DNA from: Chloroflexota bacterium
GTDB lineage: Bacteria; Chloroflexota; UBA6077; JACCZL01
NCBI GenBank assembly: GCA_020850535.1
Contig: JADZEM010000041.1
Coordinates: forward strand, 33,299 to 97,298
Direction of reading: 5' to 3'
DNA length: 64,000 nt
Position 1 is the stretch's first letter. Each line of letters starts with the position of its first letter. The position numbers and the translations under genes are program-made. A model generated the notes under the pieces. That model was not told where the DNA came from. It searched no databases and saw only the letters and a program-made list of their open reading frames with translations. Positions 25,408 to 33,282 of the stretch are shown piece by piece.

Positions 25408-26982
25408 ATGAGCGAGGCGGTACCGGCGGCGCGCGAGTCAGTCATCTATCGACAGCAGGCCGAGGCCCTCGAAGCACGCATGCGCGGCCTCCTCGACGCT
25501 GCGCCCGATGCGATGGTCGGCGTCAACCAGGATGGCTACATCGTGCTGGCGAACCTGCAGACGTTCCGGATGTTCGGGTACGCCCGAGAGGAGCTGCTGG
25601 GGCAGCCCGTCGAGTTCCTGGTACCCGAGCGGTTCCGGGCCGCGCATCAGGGGCACCGGCAGGGCTACTTCGCCGATCCGCGCACCCGCCCGATGGGGGC
25701 GAGCCTGGAGCTGTTCGGCCTCCACAAGAGCGGCCGTGAGCTGCCGATCGAGATCAGCCTCAACCCGGTTGAGACGGAGTTCGGGCCGCTCACCATGAGC
25801 GCCATCCGCGATATCAGCGACCGCAAGAGCGCGGAGGCGCGCTTCCGCACCCTGCTCGAATCCGCGCCCGACGCCATCGTCATCACAGACAGCAGCGGCA
25901 CGATACGGCTGGTGAACGCGCAGACGGAAGCCCTGTTCGGCTACCCGCGTGAGCGGCTGCTGGGTCAGAGCGTCGAGCTGCTGGTGCCGGAGCGCTACCG
26001 TCACGCGCACGTTCGTGAGCGCGACGCCTACGCTGACGCGCCGCGCACCCGCCCCATGGGCGCCGGTCTGGATCTGATCGGGCTGCGATCTGACGGCGCC
26101 GAATTCCCGGTCGAGATCAGCCTGAGCCCGATGGAGACGGCGGACGGCCTCATCGTCATGAGTACCATCCGCGACGTCACCGAGCAGCGAGCGGCTGCCG
26201 AGCGTGCCCACCTGCTGGTGCAGGAGCGCATCGCGCGGACCCAGGCCGAAGAGGCGGTTCGCGCCCGCAACGAGTTTCTCTCCGTGGCCGCCCACGAGCT
26301 GAAGACGCCCATCACCAGCCTGCGCGTCTTCGCCGAGCTGCTGCTGCGCCAACTGGATCAGCACGGCAGCGTCGAGCCGCAACGCTTGCGGATGGCCCTG
26401 GCGACCATCGATCAGCAATCCCACCGGATCTCGCGGCTCATCGATCAACTCCTCGACCTCTCGCGGATCGAGGGCGGGCGGCTGACCGTTGCGCTGGAGC
26501 CCGCGGACCTCGTGGTGGTGGTGCGGATGGTGGCAGACGCCATCCAGGTGCGGACCAGCCGCCACATCATCTCACTGGACAGCCCAGACACCGTGCTGGC
26601 GCAGATCGATACCCTCCGCATCGAGCAGGTGCTGACGAACCTGCTCGACAACGCCATCAAATACAGCCCGGAGGGCGGAGACATTCAGGTGACGATTCGC
26701 CAGCCAGACGCGGACTGCACCGTCACCCAGATCTCGATTCGCGATCGTGGCATCGGGATCCCAGCAGAGAGCCGCGCCCACATCTTCGACCGCTTCTACC
26801 AGGCCCGCGAGCACAATTCCACCTCGGGCATGGGCCTGGGCCTCTACATCAGCCGGCAGATCGTCGAGCTGCACGGCGGCGAGATCGCCGTCGAGTCACC
26901 CCCGGATGGTGGAAGCTGTTTCACCGTCACGCTCCCCACCCAGGCGGGCCGCGCGAGTGCGTCGGCCGGGACGGTACAGTAG
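25408..26982 (+). CDS. PAS-PAS sensor histidine kinase
   Basis: 524 aa, no membrane segments, so a cytosolic sensor. Two consecutive PAS domains (about 25-150 and 150-275) are recent duplicates of each other: both contain LLGQ(P/S)VE(F/L)LVPER(F/Y)R, DPRTRPMGA or APRTRPMGA, and PIEISL/PVEISL. A coiled coil (QEERIARTQAEEAV-like) leads into HisKA with AAHELKTPITSLR. The ATPase domain has NLLDNAIKYSPEGG, DRGIGIP and the G2 box GMGLGLYISRQIVELHGG. ATG 25408 is favoured because the upstream open frame overlaps the isomerase gene and is compositionally odd. Its likely regulator is the receiver protein starting 5 bases after its stop. Confidence 0.9.
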   Translation: MSEAVPAARESVIYRQQAEALEARMRGLLDAAPDAMVGVNQDGYIVLANLQTFRMFGYAREELLGQPVEFLVPERFRAAHQGHRQGYFADPRTRPMGASLELFGLHKSGRELPIEISLNPVETEFGPLTMSAIRDISDRKSAEARFRTLLESAPDAIVITDSSGTIRLVNAQTEALFGYPRERLLGQSVELLVPERYRHAHVRERDAYADAPRTRPMGAGLDLIGLRSDGAEFPVEISLSPMETADGLIVMSTIRDVTEQRAAAERAHLLVQERIARTQAEEAVRARNEFLSVAAHELKTPITSLRVFAELLLRQLDQHGSVEPQRLRMALATIDQQSHRISRLIDQLLDLSRIEGGRLTVALEPADLVVVVRMVADAIQVRTSRHIISLDSPDTVLAQIDTLRIEQVLTNLLDNAIKYSPEGGDIQVTIRQPDADCTVTQISIRDRGIGIPAESRAHIFDRFYQAREHNSTSGMGLGLYISRQIVELHGGEIAVESPPDGGSCFTVTLPTQAGRASASAGTVQ

Positions 26983-26986
26983 GCCT

Positions 26987-27427
26987 ATGCGAAGCCCATC
27001 ACCCGGCAGTCTGGCGCTTGCCCAGCACCGCCAACAGGCCGGCCATCCGGCGCCGCCGACGATCCTGGTGGTGGATGACGACGAGGCGATACGGACCGTC
27101 GTCAGCATGGTGCTGGCCGACGAAGGGTACCGGGTCGTGATGGCGGAGCATGGCCGGGCGGCCCTGGAGCGGCTGGCCTCAGAGCAGCCCGACCTGATCC
27201 TGCTGGACATGCGGATGCCGATCATGGACGGCTGGGAGCTGGCGCGGGCCTACCGCAGCAGCCCGGGGCCGCACGCCTCCATCGTAGTGCTCTCAGCGGC
27301 GCAAGATGCAGCGGCGCGCGCCGCGCAGATCGACGCCGACGGCTATCTCGCCAAGCCGTTCGACCTGGACGAGCTGCTCCGGACCGTGAGCCAGTTCCTG
27401 CCGCCGCCGCCAGGGGCGTCAGCGTGA
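26987..27427 (+). CDS. Single-domain response regulator (CheY-like)
   Basis: 146 aa: a short Pro-rich lead, then one receiver domain (VVDDDEAIRTVVSMVL, phospho-Asp in LILLDMRMPIMDGW, conserved Thr/Ser position in VVLSAAQD, Lys in LAKPFDLDEL). No output domain is present, so it acts by protein contact or phosphorelay. It starts 5 bases after the kinase stop, and its own stop overlaps the GTG of the following hybrid kinase (GTGA, 27424-27427). That fits a kinase to receiver to hybrid kinase relay. Confidence 0.88.
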   Translation: MRSPSPGSLALAQHRQQAGHPAPPTILVVDDDEAIRTVVSMVLADEGYRVVMAEHGRAALERLASEQPDLILLDMRMPIMDGWELARAYRSSPGPHASIVVLSAAQDAAARAAQIDADGYLAKPFDLDELLRTVSQFLPPPPGASA

Positions 27428-29427
27428 GCACGGCCACCCCCCATCCCATGAGCGTGCTCATCGTGGACGACGACCGCGCGATTGGCCTCGCGTTGCAGCT
27501 TGCCCTGGAAGACCTGGGGTACGCATGTCGCGTGGCTGAGGACGGACTGACGGCGCTGCGCCTTTTCGAGGAGCACGGGGCGGATGTCATCGTCAGCGAC
27601 TGGCGCATGCCCGGCATGGAGGGTCCAGAGCTGTGCCAGCGCGTGCGCGCGCTGACCACCGCCGACCATCCCACGCCGTACGTGTACGTCATCCTGATGA
27701 CGGTCCTCAACGAGCCGCGACACGTGCTGGCCGGCATGCACTCTGGAGCAGACGACTTCCTGAACAAGCCGTTCACCGTGGACGCACTCCAGGCACGGAT
27801 GATCGCGGCGGAGCGGGTGACGCGGCTGCATCGGACGCTGGTGGAGCGGCAGGCGGAGCAGGCGCGGCTGGCCGAGGAGCGGCGGCAACTGGCCGAGCAG
27901 TTGGGCCGCGAGCGCGGCCAGCTCCAGGCCGTCATCGCCCAGCTGCCGGTCGGCGTGCTGATCGCGGGTGCGCCGTCCGGCGAGGTGCTGCTCGTCAACG
28001 ACCACGTCTTGCAGATGTGGCGCTCCGAGACGGCCGACCATTTGTTACACCGCCCCGTCACGTACCCGTGGCGCGGGTTTCACGCCGACGGCCGGGAGTA
28101 CCGCCCGGACGAGTGGCCGCTGTGGCGTGCCCTGACGACCGGCGAGGCGGTGCCCGGCGAGGAGATCGATGTCGCCTGGCAGGACGGCACGCTCGGCGCG
28201 GTCCGGATCAGCGTCGCGCCGATCCGTGAAGACGCTGCCGTGCTGGCCGTGGTGTGCGTGTTGCAGGACATCAGCGAGGAGCGCCGTCGCCAGCGGGGGG
28301 CCGCGCAGACCGACAAGCTGCGGGCGCTCGGGCAGATGGCCGGCGGCGTCGCCCACGATCTGAACCAGTCGCTCGCGCTGGTGACCGGCTACGCCGAGAT
28401 GGTGCGCGAGGCGCTCCAACACTCGCCCCGGCAGGACACGGTGGAGGTCCGCGAGATGCTGCGGATCATCACGCAGGCGGCCTACGACGGCGGCGAGACG
28501 GTCAAGCGGCTGCTCACCTTCAGCCGGGCGCCTGTCGAGACGGCCCCCGAGCCGATTGACCTGCCACTGCTGCTGGACGACGTGGCGAAGCTGACCGCGC
28601 CGCGCTGGCGGCACGATGCCCAGGCCGAAGGGCGGCCGATCGCGCTGCACGTCCGGGCCGATCCTGGAGCGGTGATCGACGGCTGGTCGTCCACGCTGCG
28701 CGAGGCGCTCACAAACCTGATCTTCAACGCCGTGGATGCGCTGCCCGCGGGCGGCGAGATCGTGCTGGAGGCGCGTATCGTGGGGACGCGCGTCCGTGTG
28801 GACGTGCGCGACAGCGGCATCGGCATCCCGCCCGAGATCCAGGAGCGGATCTTCGAGCCGTTCTTCACGACCAAGGGCGAGCAGGGGACGGGACTCGGGC
28901 TGGCGATGGTCTTCGGGATCGTCGAGCGGCACCGGGGGCAGGTGACGGTCGAGTCTGCGCCGGGGCAGGGCGCCACTATCCGCATGGAGTTTCCGTTGCG
29001 CGCCCCTCAGGCGGCCCCGCTGCCCACCAGCACGGCGAGCGGGCCGTCCGGCCGTCGCATCCTGCTGGTGGACGATCATCCGGGGATTCGCCTGATGGTC
29101 AGCCGGATGCTCTCCGAGCTTGGGCACCAGGCCGAGCCGGTGGAGTCGGCAGAGGCGGCGCTCGAGCGGCTCGCGCGGGAGCCGTTCGACATCCTGCTGA
29201 CGGATGTCGGGCTTGGCGCCGGCATGAACGGCTGGCAGCTGGCGACCGAGGCGCGCGCACGCTGGCCGGAGCTGGCCATCGTGCTGGCGACCGGCTGGGC
29301 CGCCGGGATCGACGCCGAGGCCGCACGCGCCATCGGGATCAACGAGATCCTGGCCAAACCGTACCGCTCGGCGGACCTGGCCCGCGCGGTCGATGCGCTC
29401 TCGGGCCGCTCCGCGCCCGACGCCTGA
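27424..29427 (+). CDS. Receiver-PAS-histidine kinase-receiver hybrid
   Basis: 667 aa. The N-terminal receiver (IVDDDRAIGLAL, Asp in VIVSDWRMPGMEG, Lys in LNKPF) is followed by a long coiled coil (about 130-165) and a PAS-like domain (QLPVGVLIAGAPSGEVLLVND). Next come HisKA with VAHDLNQSLALVTGY, an ATPase domain (NLIFNAVDALPAGG, DSGIGIP, GTGLGLAMV) and a C-terminal receiver (LLVDDHPGIR, LLTDVGLGAGMNGW, LAKPYRS). GTG 27424 is coupled to the preceding receiver gene by a four-base overlap. The kinase and C-terminal receiver closely match the gene at the left edge of the window. No output domain is seen, so the final target is elsewhere. Confidence 0.91.
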   Translation: MSTATPHPMSVLIVDDDRAIGLALQLALEDLGYACRVAEDGLTALRLFEEHGADVIVSDWRMPGMEGPELCQRVRALTTADHPTPYVYVILMTVLNEPRHVLAGMHSGADDFLNKPFTVDALQARMIAAERVTRLHRTLVERQAEQARLAEERRQLAEQLGRERGQLQAVIAQLPVGVLIAGAPSGEVLLVNDHVLQMWRSETADHLLHRPVTYPWRGFHADGREYRPDEWPLWRALTTGEAVPGEEIDVAWQDGTLGAVRISVAPIREDAAVLAVVCVLQDISEERRRQRGAAQTDKLRALGQMAGGVAHDLNQSLALVTGYAEMVREALQHSPRQDTVEVREMLRIITQAAYDGGETVKRLLTFSRAPVETAPEPIDLPLLLDDVAKLTAPRWRHDAQAEGRPIALHVRADPGAVIDGWSSTLREALTNLIFNAVDALPAGGEIVLEARIVGTRVRVDVRDSGIGIPPEIQERIFEPFFTTKGEQGTGLGLAMVFGIVERHRGQVTVESAPGQGATIRMEFPLRAPQAAPLPTSTASGPSGRRILLVDDHPGIRLMVSRMLSELGHQAEPVESAEAALERLAREPFDILLTDVGLGAGMNGWQLATEARARWPELAIVLATGWAAGIDAEAARAIGINEILAKPYRSADLARAVDALSGRSAPDA

Positions 29428-29534
29428 CTGTGGCGGACGCCTGACGGCCGGCGGCGGCGCGCTCGTCGGGCCGGGCTGGCCGGCTGAGGGCACGGCGAGG
29501 ATGGGGGCGAGGATGGGGGCGAGCGCGGTGGACG

Positions 29535-30230
29535 CTACCGTTCGGAGAATTGCTGGCGCAGCCGGCGCTGGCGCGGGCGATGCCGGTGGAAGTAGTGGGC
29601 CGCGCCGATGACCACCCCCGTGCAGACGATGGCGAACGGGATGGTGAGCGGGCTGTGCTCTCCCACGAGGTGCTCGATAGCAGGATCGGCCACCAGCATC
29701 TCGGCGCCCGTCCACACGATGACGGCGCTGCCCAGGTAGACCAGCCACCAGAGACGGTCGATCAGCGAGGCGATCAGGTTGCCGCCCACCAGCATGATGG
29801 CCATGCTGAGCACCAGCCCGAAGATCAGCAGGGCAAAGTCGCCGTGCGCCGCCGCCGCCACGCCGAGGATGTTGTCCACACTCATCACCACGTCGGCGAT
29901 GACGATGGTGGAGATCGCCTCGATCAGCCGCTCGGAGCCGGTGACGCCCTCATGCACTTCTTCCTCTTCCTTGAGCAGCTTGAACCCGATGAAGAAGAGG
30001 AGGCCGCCGCCGATCAGGCGCAGCCAGGGCAGTTGGAGCAGGACCGTGGCGACGGCCGTCAGCCCGATTCGCAAAATGATGGCGGCACCCGCGCCAAACA
30101 GGATCGCGAAGCGGCGCTGCTGGGCTGGCAGCCGGTGGGCCGCCATGCCGATGACGACGGCGTTGTCGCCGCTCAAGACCAGATCGATCAGAATAATCGT
30201 GAGGCCCGCTGAGATGAGCCCTAGCTCCAC
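29535..30230 (-). CDS. TerC/YjbE-family integral membrane protein
   Basis: 231 aa with about seven hydrophobic spans. The two conserved acidic membrane motifs of the family are present: DLVLSGDNAVVIGMA in the first repeat and VIADVVMSVDNILGVA in the second. Members include YjbE/YceF and Alx-type proteins, linked to Mn2+ efflux or metalation of exported proteins. The start is GTG 30230 with AGAGGAG eight bases upstream. The C-terminus is His/Arg-rich (HRHRPRQRRLRQQ). It converges with the hybrid kinase gene. A manganese riboswitch was looked for upstream and not found. Confidence 0.9.
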   Translation of the reverse strand: MELGLISAGLTIILIDLVLSGDNAVVIGMAAHRLPAQQRRFAILFGAGAAIILRIGLTAVATVLLQLPWLRLIGGGLLFFIGFKLLKEEEEVHEGVTGSERLIEAISTIVIADVVMSVDNILGVAAAAHGDFALLIFGLVLSMAIMLVGGNLIASLIDRLWWLVYLGSAVIVWTGAEMLVADPAIEHLVGEHSPLTIPFAIVCTGVVIGAAHYFHRHRPRQRRLRQQFSER

Positions 30231-30373
30231 GCAGATGCTCCTCTAGATCGTTCGAGAGCGGGCCAGGCGCACGCCACCGCGCTCGTAGGGACGTTCAGCC
30301 CCGCGCGTGACGTGACAGCGTTGTTGTGACCGCACCACTATGGACTATATACCCTGCCCGCTCCTGACGGTAT

Positions 30374-30614
30374 GTCCGAAGGGGACAGGGCGATTGCACG
30401 TTGGGCGGGTCGCGCGGAGTGGTCGGGGCTTGAAAGCCCCGCCTACCATCCTGCAGTCGCTTCGCGACGCTCCAGTCGCACCAGTCCCTGCCGTTCCCGG
30501 CGTCCGTCGCGCAGCGACTGAATGCGTGTAGGCGGGGGTTTCAACCCCCGACTGCCCGTCGTACCACGATGTGGAAACACCAACGAGCATGCAACTGCCC
30601 TGGTCCGAAGGGGA
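30374..30614. mobile_element. MITE-like element, repeat family A, second copy with 12-bp target duplication
   Basis: A 217-bp element (30386-30602) with ends cagggcgattgca and tgcaactgccctg, the same length as the copy at 18507. It is flanked by an exact 12-bp direct repeat gtccgaagggga (30374-30385 and 30603-30614). The interior keeps the gtcgcttcgcgac / gtcgcgcagcgac hairpin and the cggggcttgaaagcccc block, with the right half written gggggtttcaaccccc. It occupies most of the gap between the TerC-type gene and the cyclase gene. The rest of that gap (30231-30370) holds only a possible minus-strand -10 (TATAGT, complement of 30344-30349). Confidence 0.85.
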
Positions 30615-30698
30615 CAGGCATTGAGGGGACACGCCGCGGGATGCTTGCCGGCCGACGCCCAGGCTGCGACGATACCTCCGCACCGTGAGGAGGGGCTC

Positions 30699-31469
30699 AT
30701 GTCTACGCTGACGAGTCTGCTGGCCGATCTCGCGCAGGGGCGCGTCGAGGTCGTCGATCTGACCGCGCCGCTCTCGGAGCGCACCCCGATCATCCAACTG
30801 CCGCCGCCGTTCGCCAACACGAACAGCTTCACGCTCTCCGAGATCAGCAGCTATGACGAGCGCGGCCCAGCCTGGTACTGGAACAACTTCTCCGCTGGCG
30901 AGCACGTCGGAACGCATTTTGACGCGCCCGTCCACTGGATCACCGGGCGCGACGGCCTGGACGTGGCGCGGGTGCCAGCCGCGCAACTGGTGGGGCCGGC
31001 TGTGGTGGTGGACAAGAGCGCCGAGTGCGCCGCCAATCCGGACTTCCTGCTGGAGATCTCGCACCTGGAGCAGTGGCAGGCCGAGCATGGGCCGCTGCCG
31101 GCCGGCGGCTGGGTGATCTACCGGACCGGCTGGGACGCCCGCGCCGACGATCAGGCTGCTTTCCTGAACGCCAACGAGACCGGCCCGCACACGCCCGGCA
31201 TCTCGGTGGCGTGTGCCCGCTGGCTGGCCGAGCAGCCGATCCTCGGGGTTGGTGTGGAGACGGTCGGCACGGATGCCGGGACGGCCCACAGCTTCGATCC
31301 GCCGTTTCCCTGCCACGCGTTCTTGCTGGGGGCCGGCAAGTACGGGTTGACGCAGCTTGCCAACGTCGCGAAGCTCCCGGCGACGGGCGCGGTGCTGATC
31401 GCGGCGCCGCTGCCGATTGTCGGCGGCTCGGGCAGCCCGGCCCGGGTGCTGGCGCTGGTGAGCAGGTAG
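30699..31469 (+). CDS. Cyclase / kynurenine formamidase-like metal hydrolase
   Basis: 256 aa. The metal-binding signature HVGTHFDAPVHW (H-x-G-T-H-x-D-x-P-x-H) identifies the cyclase family (PF04199), zinc- or manganese-dependent hydrolases acting on N-formyl amides, isatin or cyclic acids. Further conserved blocks are RTGWDAR and GVGVETVGTDAG. ATG 30699 follows GTGAGGAGGGGCTC. The TPP-dependent enzyme gene begins 7 bases after its stop, so the two form an operon and probably act in one degradative route. No tryptophan-pathway genes are nearby, so kynurenine is not assumed. Confidence 0.88.
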   Translation: MSTLTSLLADLAQGRVEVVDLTAPLSERTPIIQLPPPFANTNSFTLSEISSYDERGPAWYWNNFSAGEHVGTHFDAPVHWITGRDGLDVARVPAAQLVGPAVVVDKSAECAANPDFLLEISHLEQWQAEHGPLPAGGWVIYRTGWDARADDQAAFLNANETGPHTPGISVACARWLAEQPILGVGVETVGTDAGTAHSFDPPFPCHAFLLGAGKYGLTQLANVAKLPATGAVLIAAPLPIVGGSGSPARVLALVSR

Positions 31470-31476
31470 GCCGGCC

Positions 31477-33135
31477 ATGAAGGTCGCGGATCTGGTCGGG
31501 CTGGTGCTGGCGCAGCTGGGCGTGCGCCAGGTGTTCGGGCTGCTGGGGAGCGGCAACTTCGTGGTAACCAACGCGCTGCTGGAGCACGGCGCGGCGTTCA
31601 CGGCGGCCCGCCACGAGGGCGGCGCGATCACCATGGCCGACGCCTACGCCCGGGTGAGCGGCGAGGTCGGCGTCTGCACGGTCCACCAGGGTCCGGGCCT
31701 GACCAACGCCATGACCGGACTGACCGAGGCCGCCAAGAGCAGGACGCCGCTGCTGGTGCTGGCGGCCGACACGGCGGCGTCGGCGCTGCGCTCCAACTTC
31801 CGCATCGAGCAGGACAACCTGGTACGGTCGGTCGGGGCGGTGGCCGAGCGGCTGCACAGCCCCGCTACGGCCGGCGCGGACGTGACTCGCGCCTTCTTGC
31901 GCGCCCAGCGCGAGCGGCGAGCGGTCGTGCTGATGCTGCCGCTCGACGTGCAGGCGGCCGACGCGCCGCCTGCGCCCGCCAGCGTGCCGTCTGCGCCGCG
32001 CCTTCGCCCGACGGTCCCCGCCGAGGCCGCCATCCGTGAGGCGGCCGACCTGCTGCTCGCAGCCAGTCGGCCGCTCATCATCGCGGGGCGCGGCGCGGTG
32101 CTGGCCGACGCCCGCGAACCGTTGGAGCGGCTCGCGGAGCTGCGTGGGGCGCTGCTGGCGACCTCCGCCAACGGCAACGGCCTCTTCGCCGGGAATCCGT
32201 GGTGCGTGGGCATCTCCGGCGGGTTCGCCTCGCCGGCCGCCGTCGAGCTGATCGCTCAGGCCGATGTGGTGCTGAGCGTTGGCGCGGGCCTCAACATGTG
32301 GACGACCCGTCACGGCCGGCTGCTCGGCCCCGACGCACACGTCATCCAGATCGATCGCGAGGCCGAGATGATTGGCGCACACACCCGCGTGGACATCCCC
32401 CTGCTCGGCGATGCCGGCGAGGCGGTCACCGCCCTCATCGACAAGGTCGAGCGGCGCGGCCCGGACCTGTTCCGGGCAGAGCACTGGCGCAGCGAGGCGA
32501 TCCGCCAGCAGATCGCGGCCGGAACCTGGAAGGCCACGCCCTGCCAGGACGCCGGGACCGAGACCCACATCGATCCGCGCACGCTCTCCCGGCTCCTGGA
32601 CGATCTCCTGCCGGACGAGCGCACCCTGGCCGTGGACTCCGGCCACTTTATGGGCTACCCCTCGATGTACCTGCGCGTGCCCGACGCCCAGGGCTTCGTC
32701 TTCACGCAGGCGTTCCAGGCGGTCGGGCTGGGACTGGCGAGCGCCATCGGGGCGGCCATCGCGCGGCCGGATCGGCTGACGGTGGCAGCGCTCGGGGACG
32801 GCGGCGCGATGATGGCCCTGCCGGAGCTGGAGACGGTCGCACGGTACGGGCTGCACATGCTGATCGTGGTCTACAACGATGCGGCCTACGGCGCAGAAGT
32901 CCACCACTTCGGGCCGATGGGCCACCCGGTCGAGCTGGTGCAGTTTCCGGACGTGGACGTCGCGGCGCTGGCGCGAGCCGCCGGCATCGAGGGTGCAACG
33001 ATCCGCCGGGCAGAGGATCTGGCGGTTGTCGAGCGCTGGCTGGCACGCGGCGAGCGTGGCGCGCTGCTGCTCGATGCGAAGGTGGTCCCGACCGTCGTGG
33101 CGGAGTGGCTGGAAGAGGCGTTCCGGGGGCACTGA
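31477..33135 (+). CDS. Thiamine-diphosphate-dependent enzyme, acetolactate synthase-like large subunit
   Basis: 552 aa with the three-domain ThDP layout. The N-terminal Pyr domain has the activating Glu in ARHEGGAITMADAYAR. The central domain contains PLIIAGRGAVLADA. The C-terminal PP domain has the cofactor motif GDGGAMMALPELETVARYG...VVYNDAAYG. Family members decarboxylate 2-keto acids and ligate or release aldehydes (acetolactate synthase, benzoylformate decarboxylase, oxalyl-CoA decarboxylase and others). The lack of an adjacent regulatory subunit and pairing with a cyclase argue against branched-chain amino acid synthesis and for a catabolic decarboxylase or lyase. The substrate is undetermined. 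Confidence 0.88.
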   Translation: MKVADLVGLVLAQLGVRQVFGLLGSGNFVVTNALLEHGAAFTAARHEGGAITMADAYARVSGEVGVCTVHQGPGLTNAMTGLTEAAKSRTPLLVLAADTAASALRSNFRIEQDNLVRSVGAVAERLHSPATAGADVTRAFLRAQRERRAVVLMLPLDVQAADAPPAPASVPSAPRLRPTVPAEAAIREAADLLLAASRPLIIAGRGAVLADAREPLERLAELRGALLATSANGNGLFAGNPWCVGISGGFASPAAVELIAQADVVLSVGAGLNMWTTRHGRLLGPDAHVIQIDREAEMIGAHTRVDIPLLGDAGEAVTALIDKVERRGPDLFRAEHWRSEAIRQQIAAGTWKATPCQDAGTETHIDPRTLSRLLDDLLPDERTLAVDSGHFMGYPSMYLRVPDAQGFVFTQAFQAVGLGLASAIGAAIARPDRLTVAALGDGGAMMALPELETVARYGLHMLIVVYNDAAYGAEVHHFGPMGHPVELVQFPDVDVAALARAAGIEGATIRRAEDLAVVERWLARGERGALLLDAKVVPTVVAEWLEEAFRGH

Positions 33136-33282
33136 GCCGCATACTTCGAGCAGGCGCACAGCGCGGCGGCCATTGAGCGCGCGCGCCGCCACCCTCCGCG
33201 CCCGGCGTCCACCGCACCCGGCGTCCCTCGCGCCCCAACAGCCCACATTTCGAGGAGCAGGCGGGCGACTGCCCCCGACCGT

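Noticed and set aside
30231..30350. A manganese (yybP-ykoY) riboswitch upstream of the TerC-type gene
   Set aside because: The family is often controlled this way, but the conserved internal loops are not present in the 120 bases inspected.
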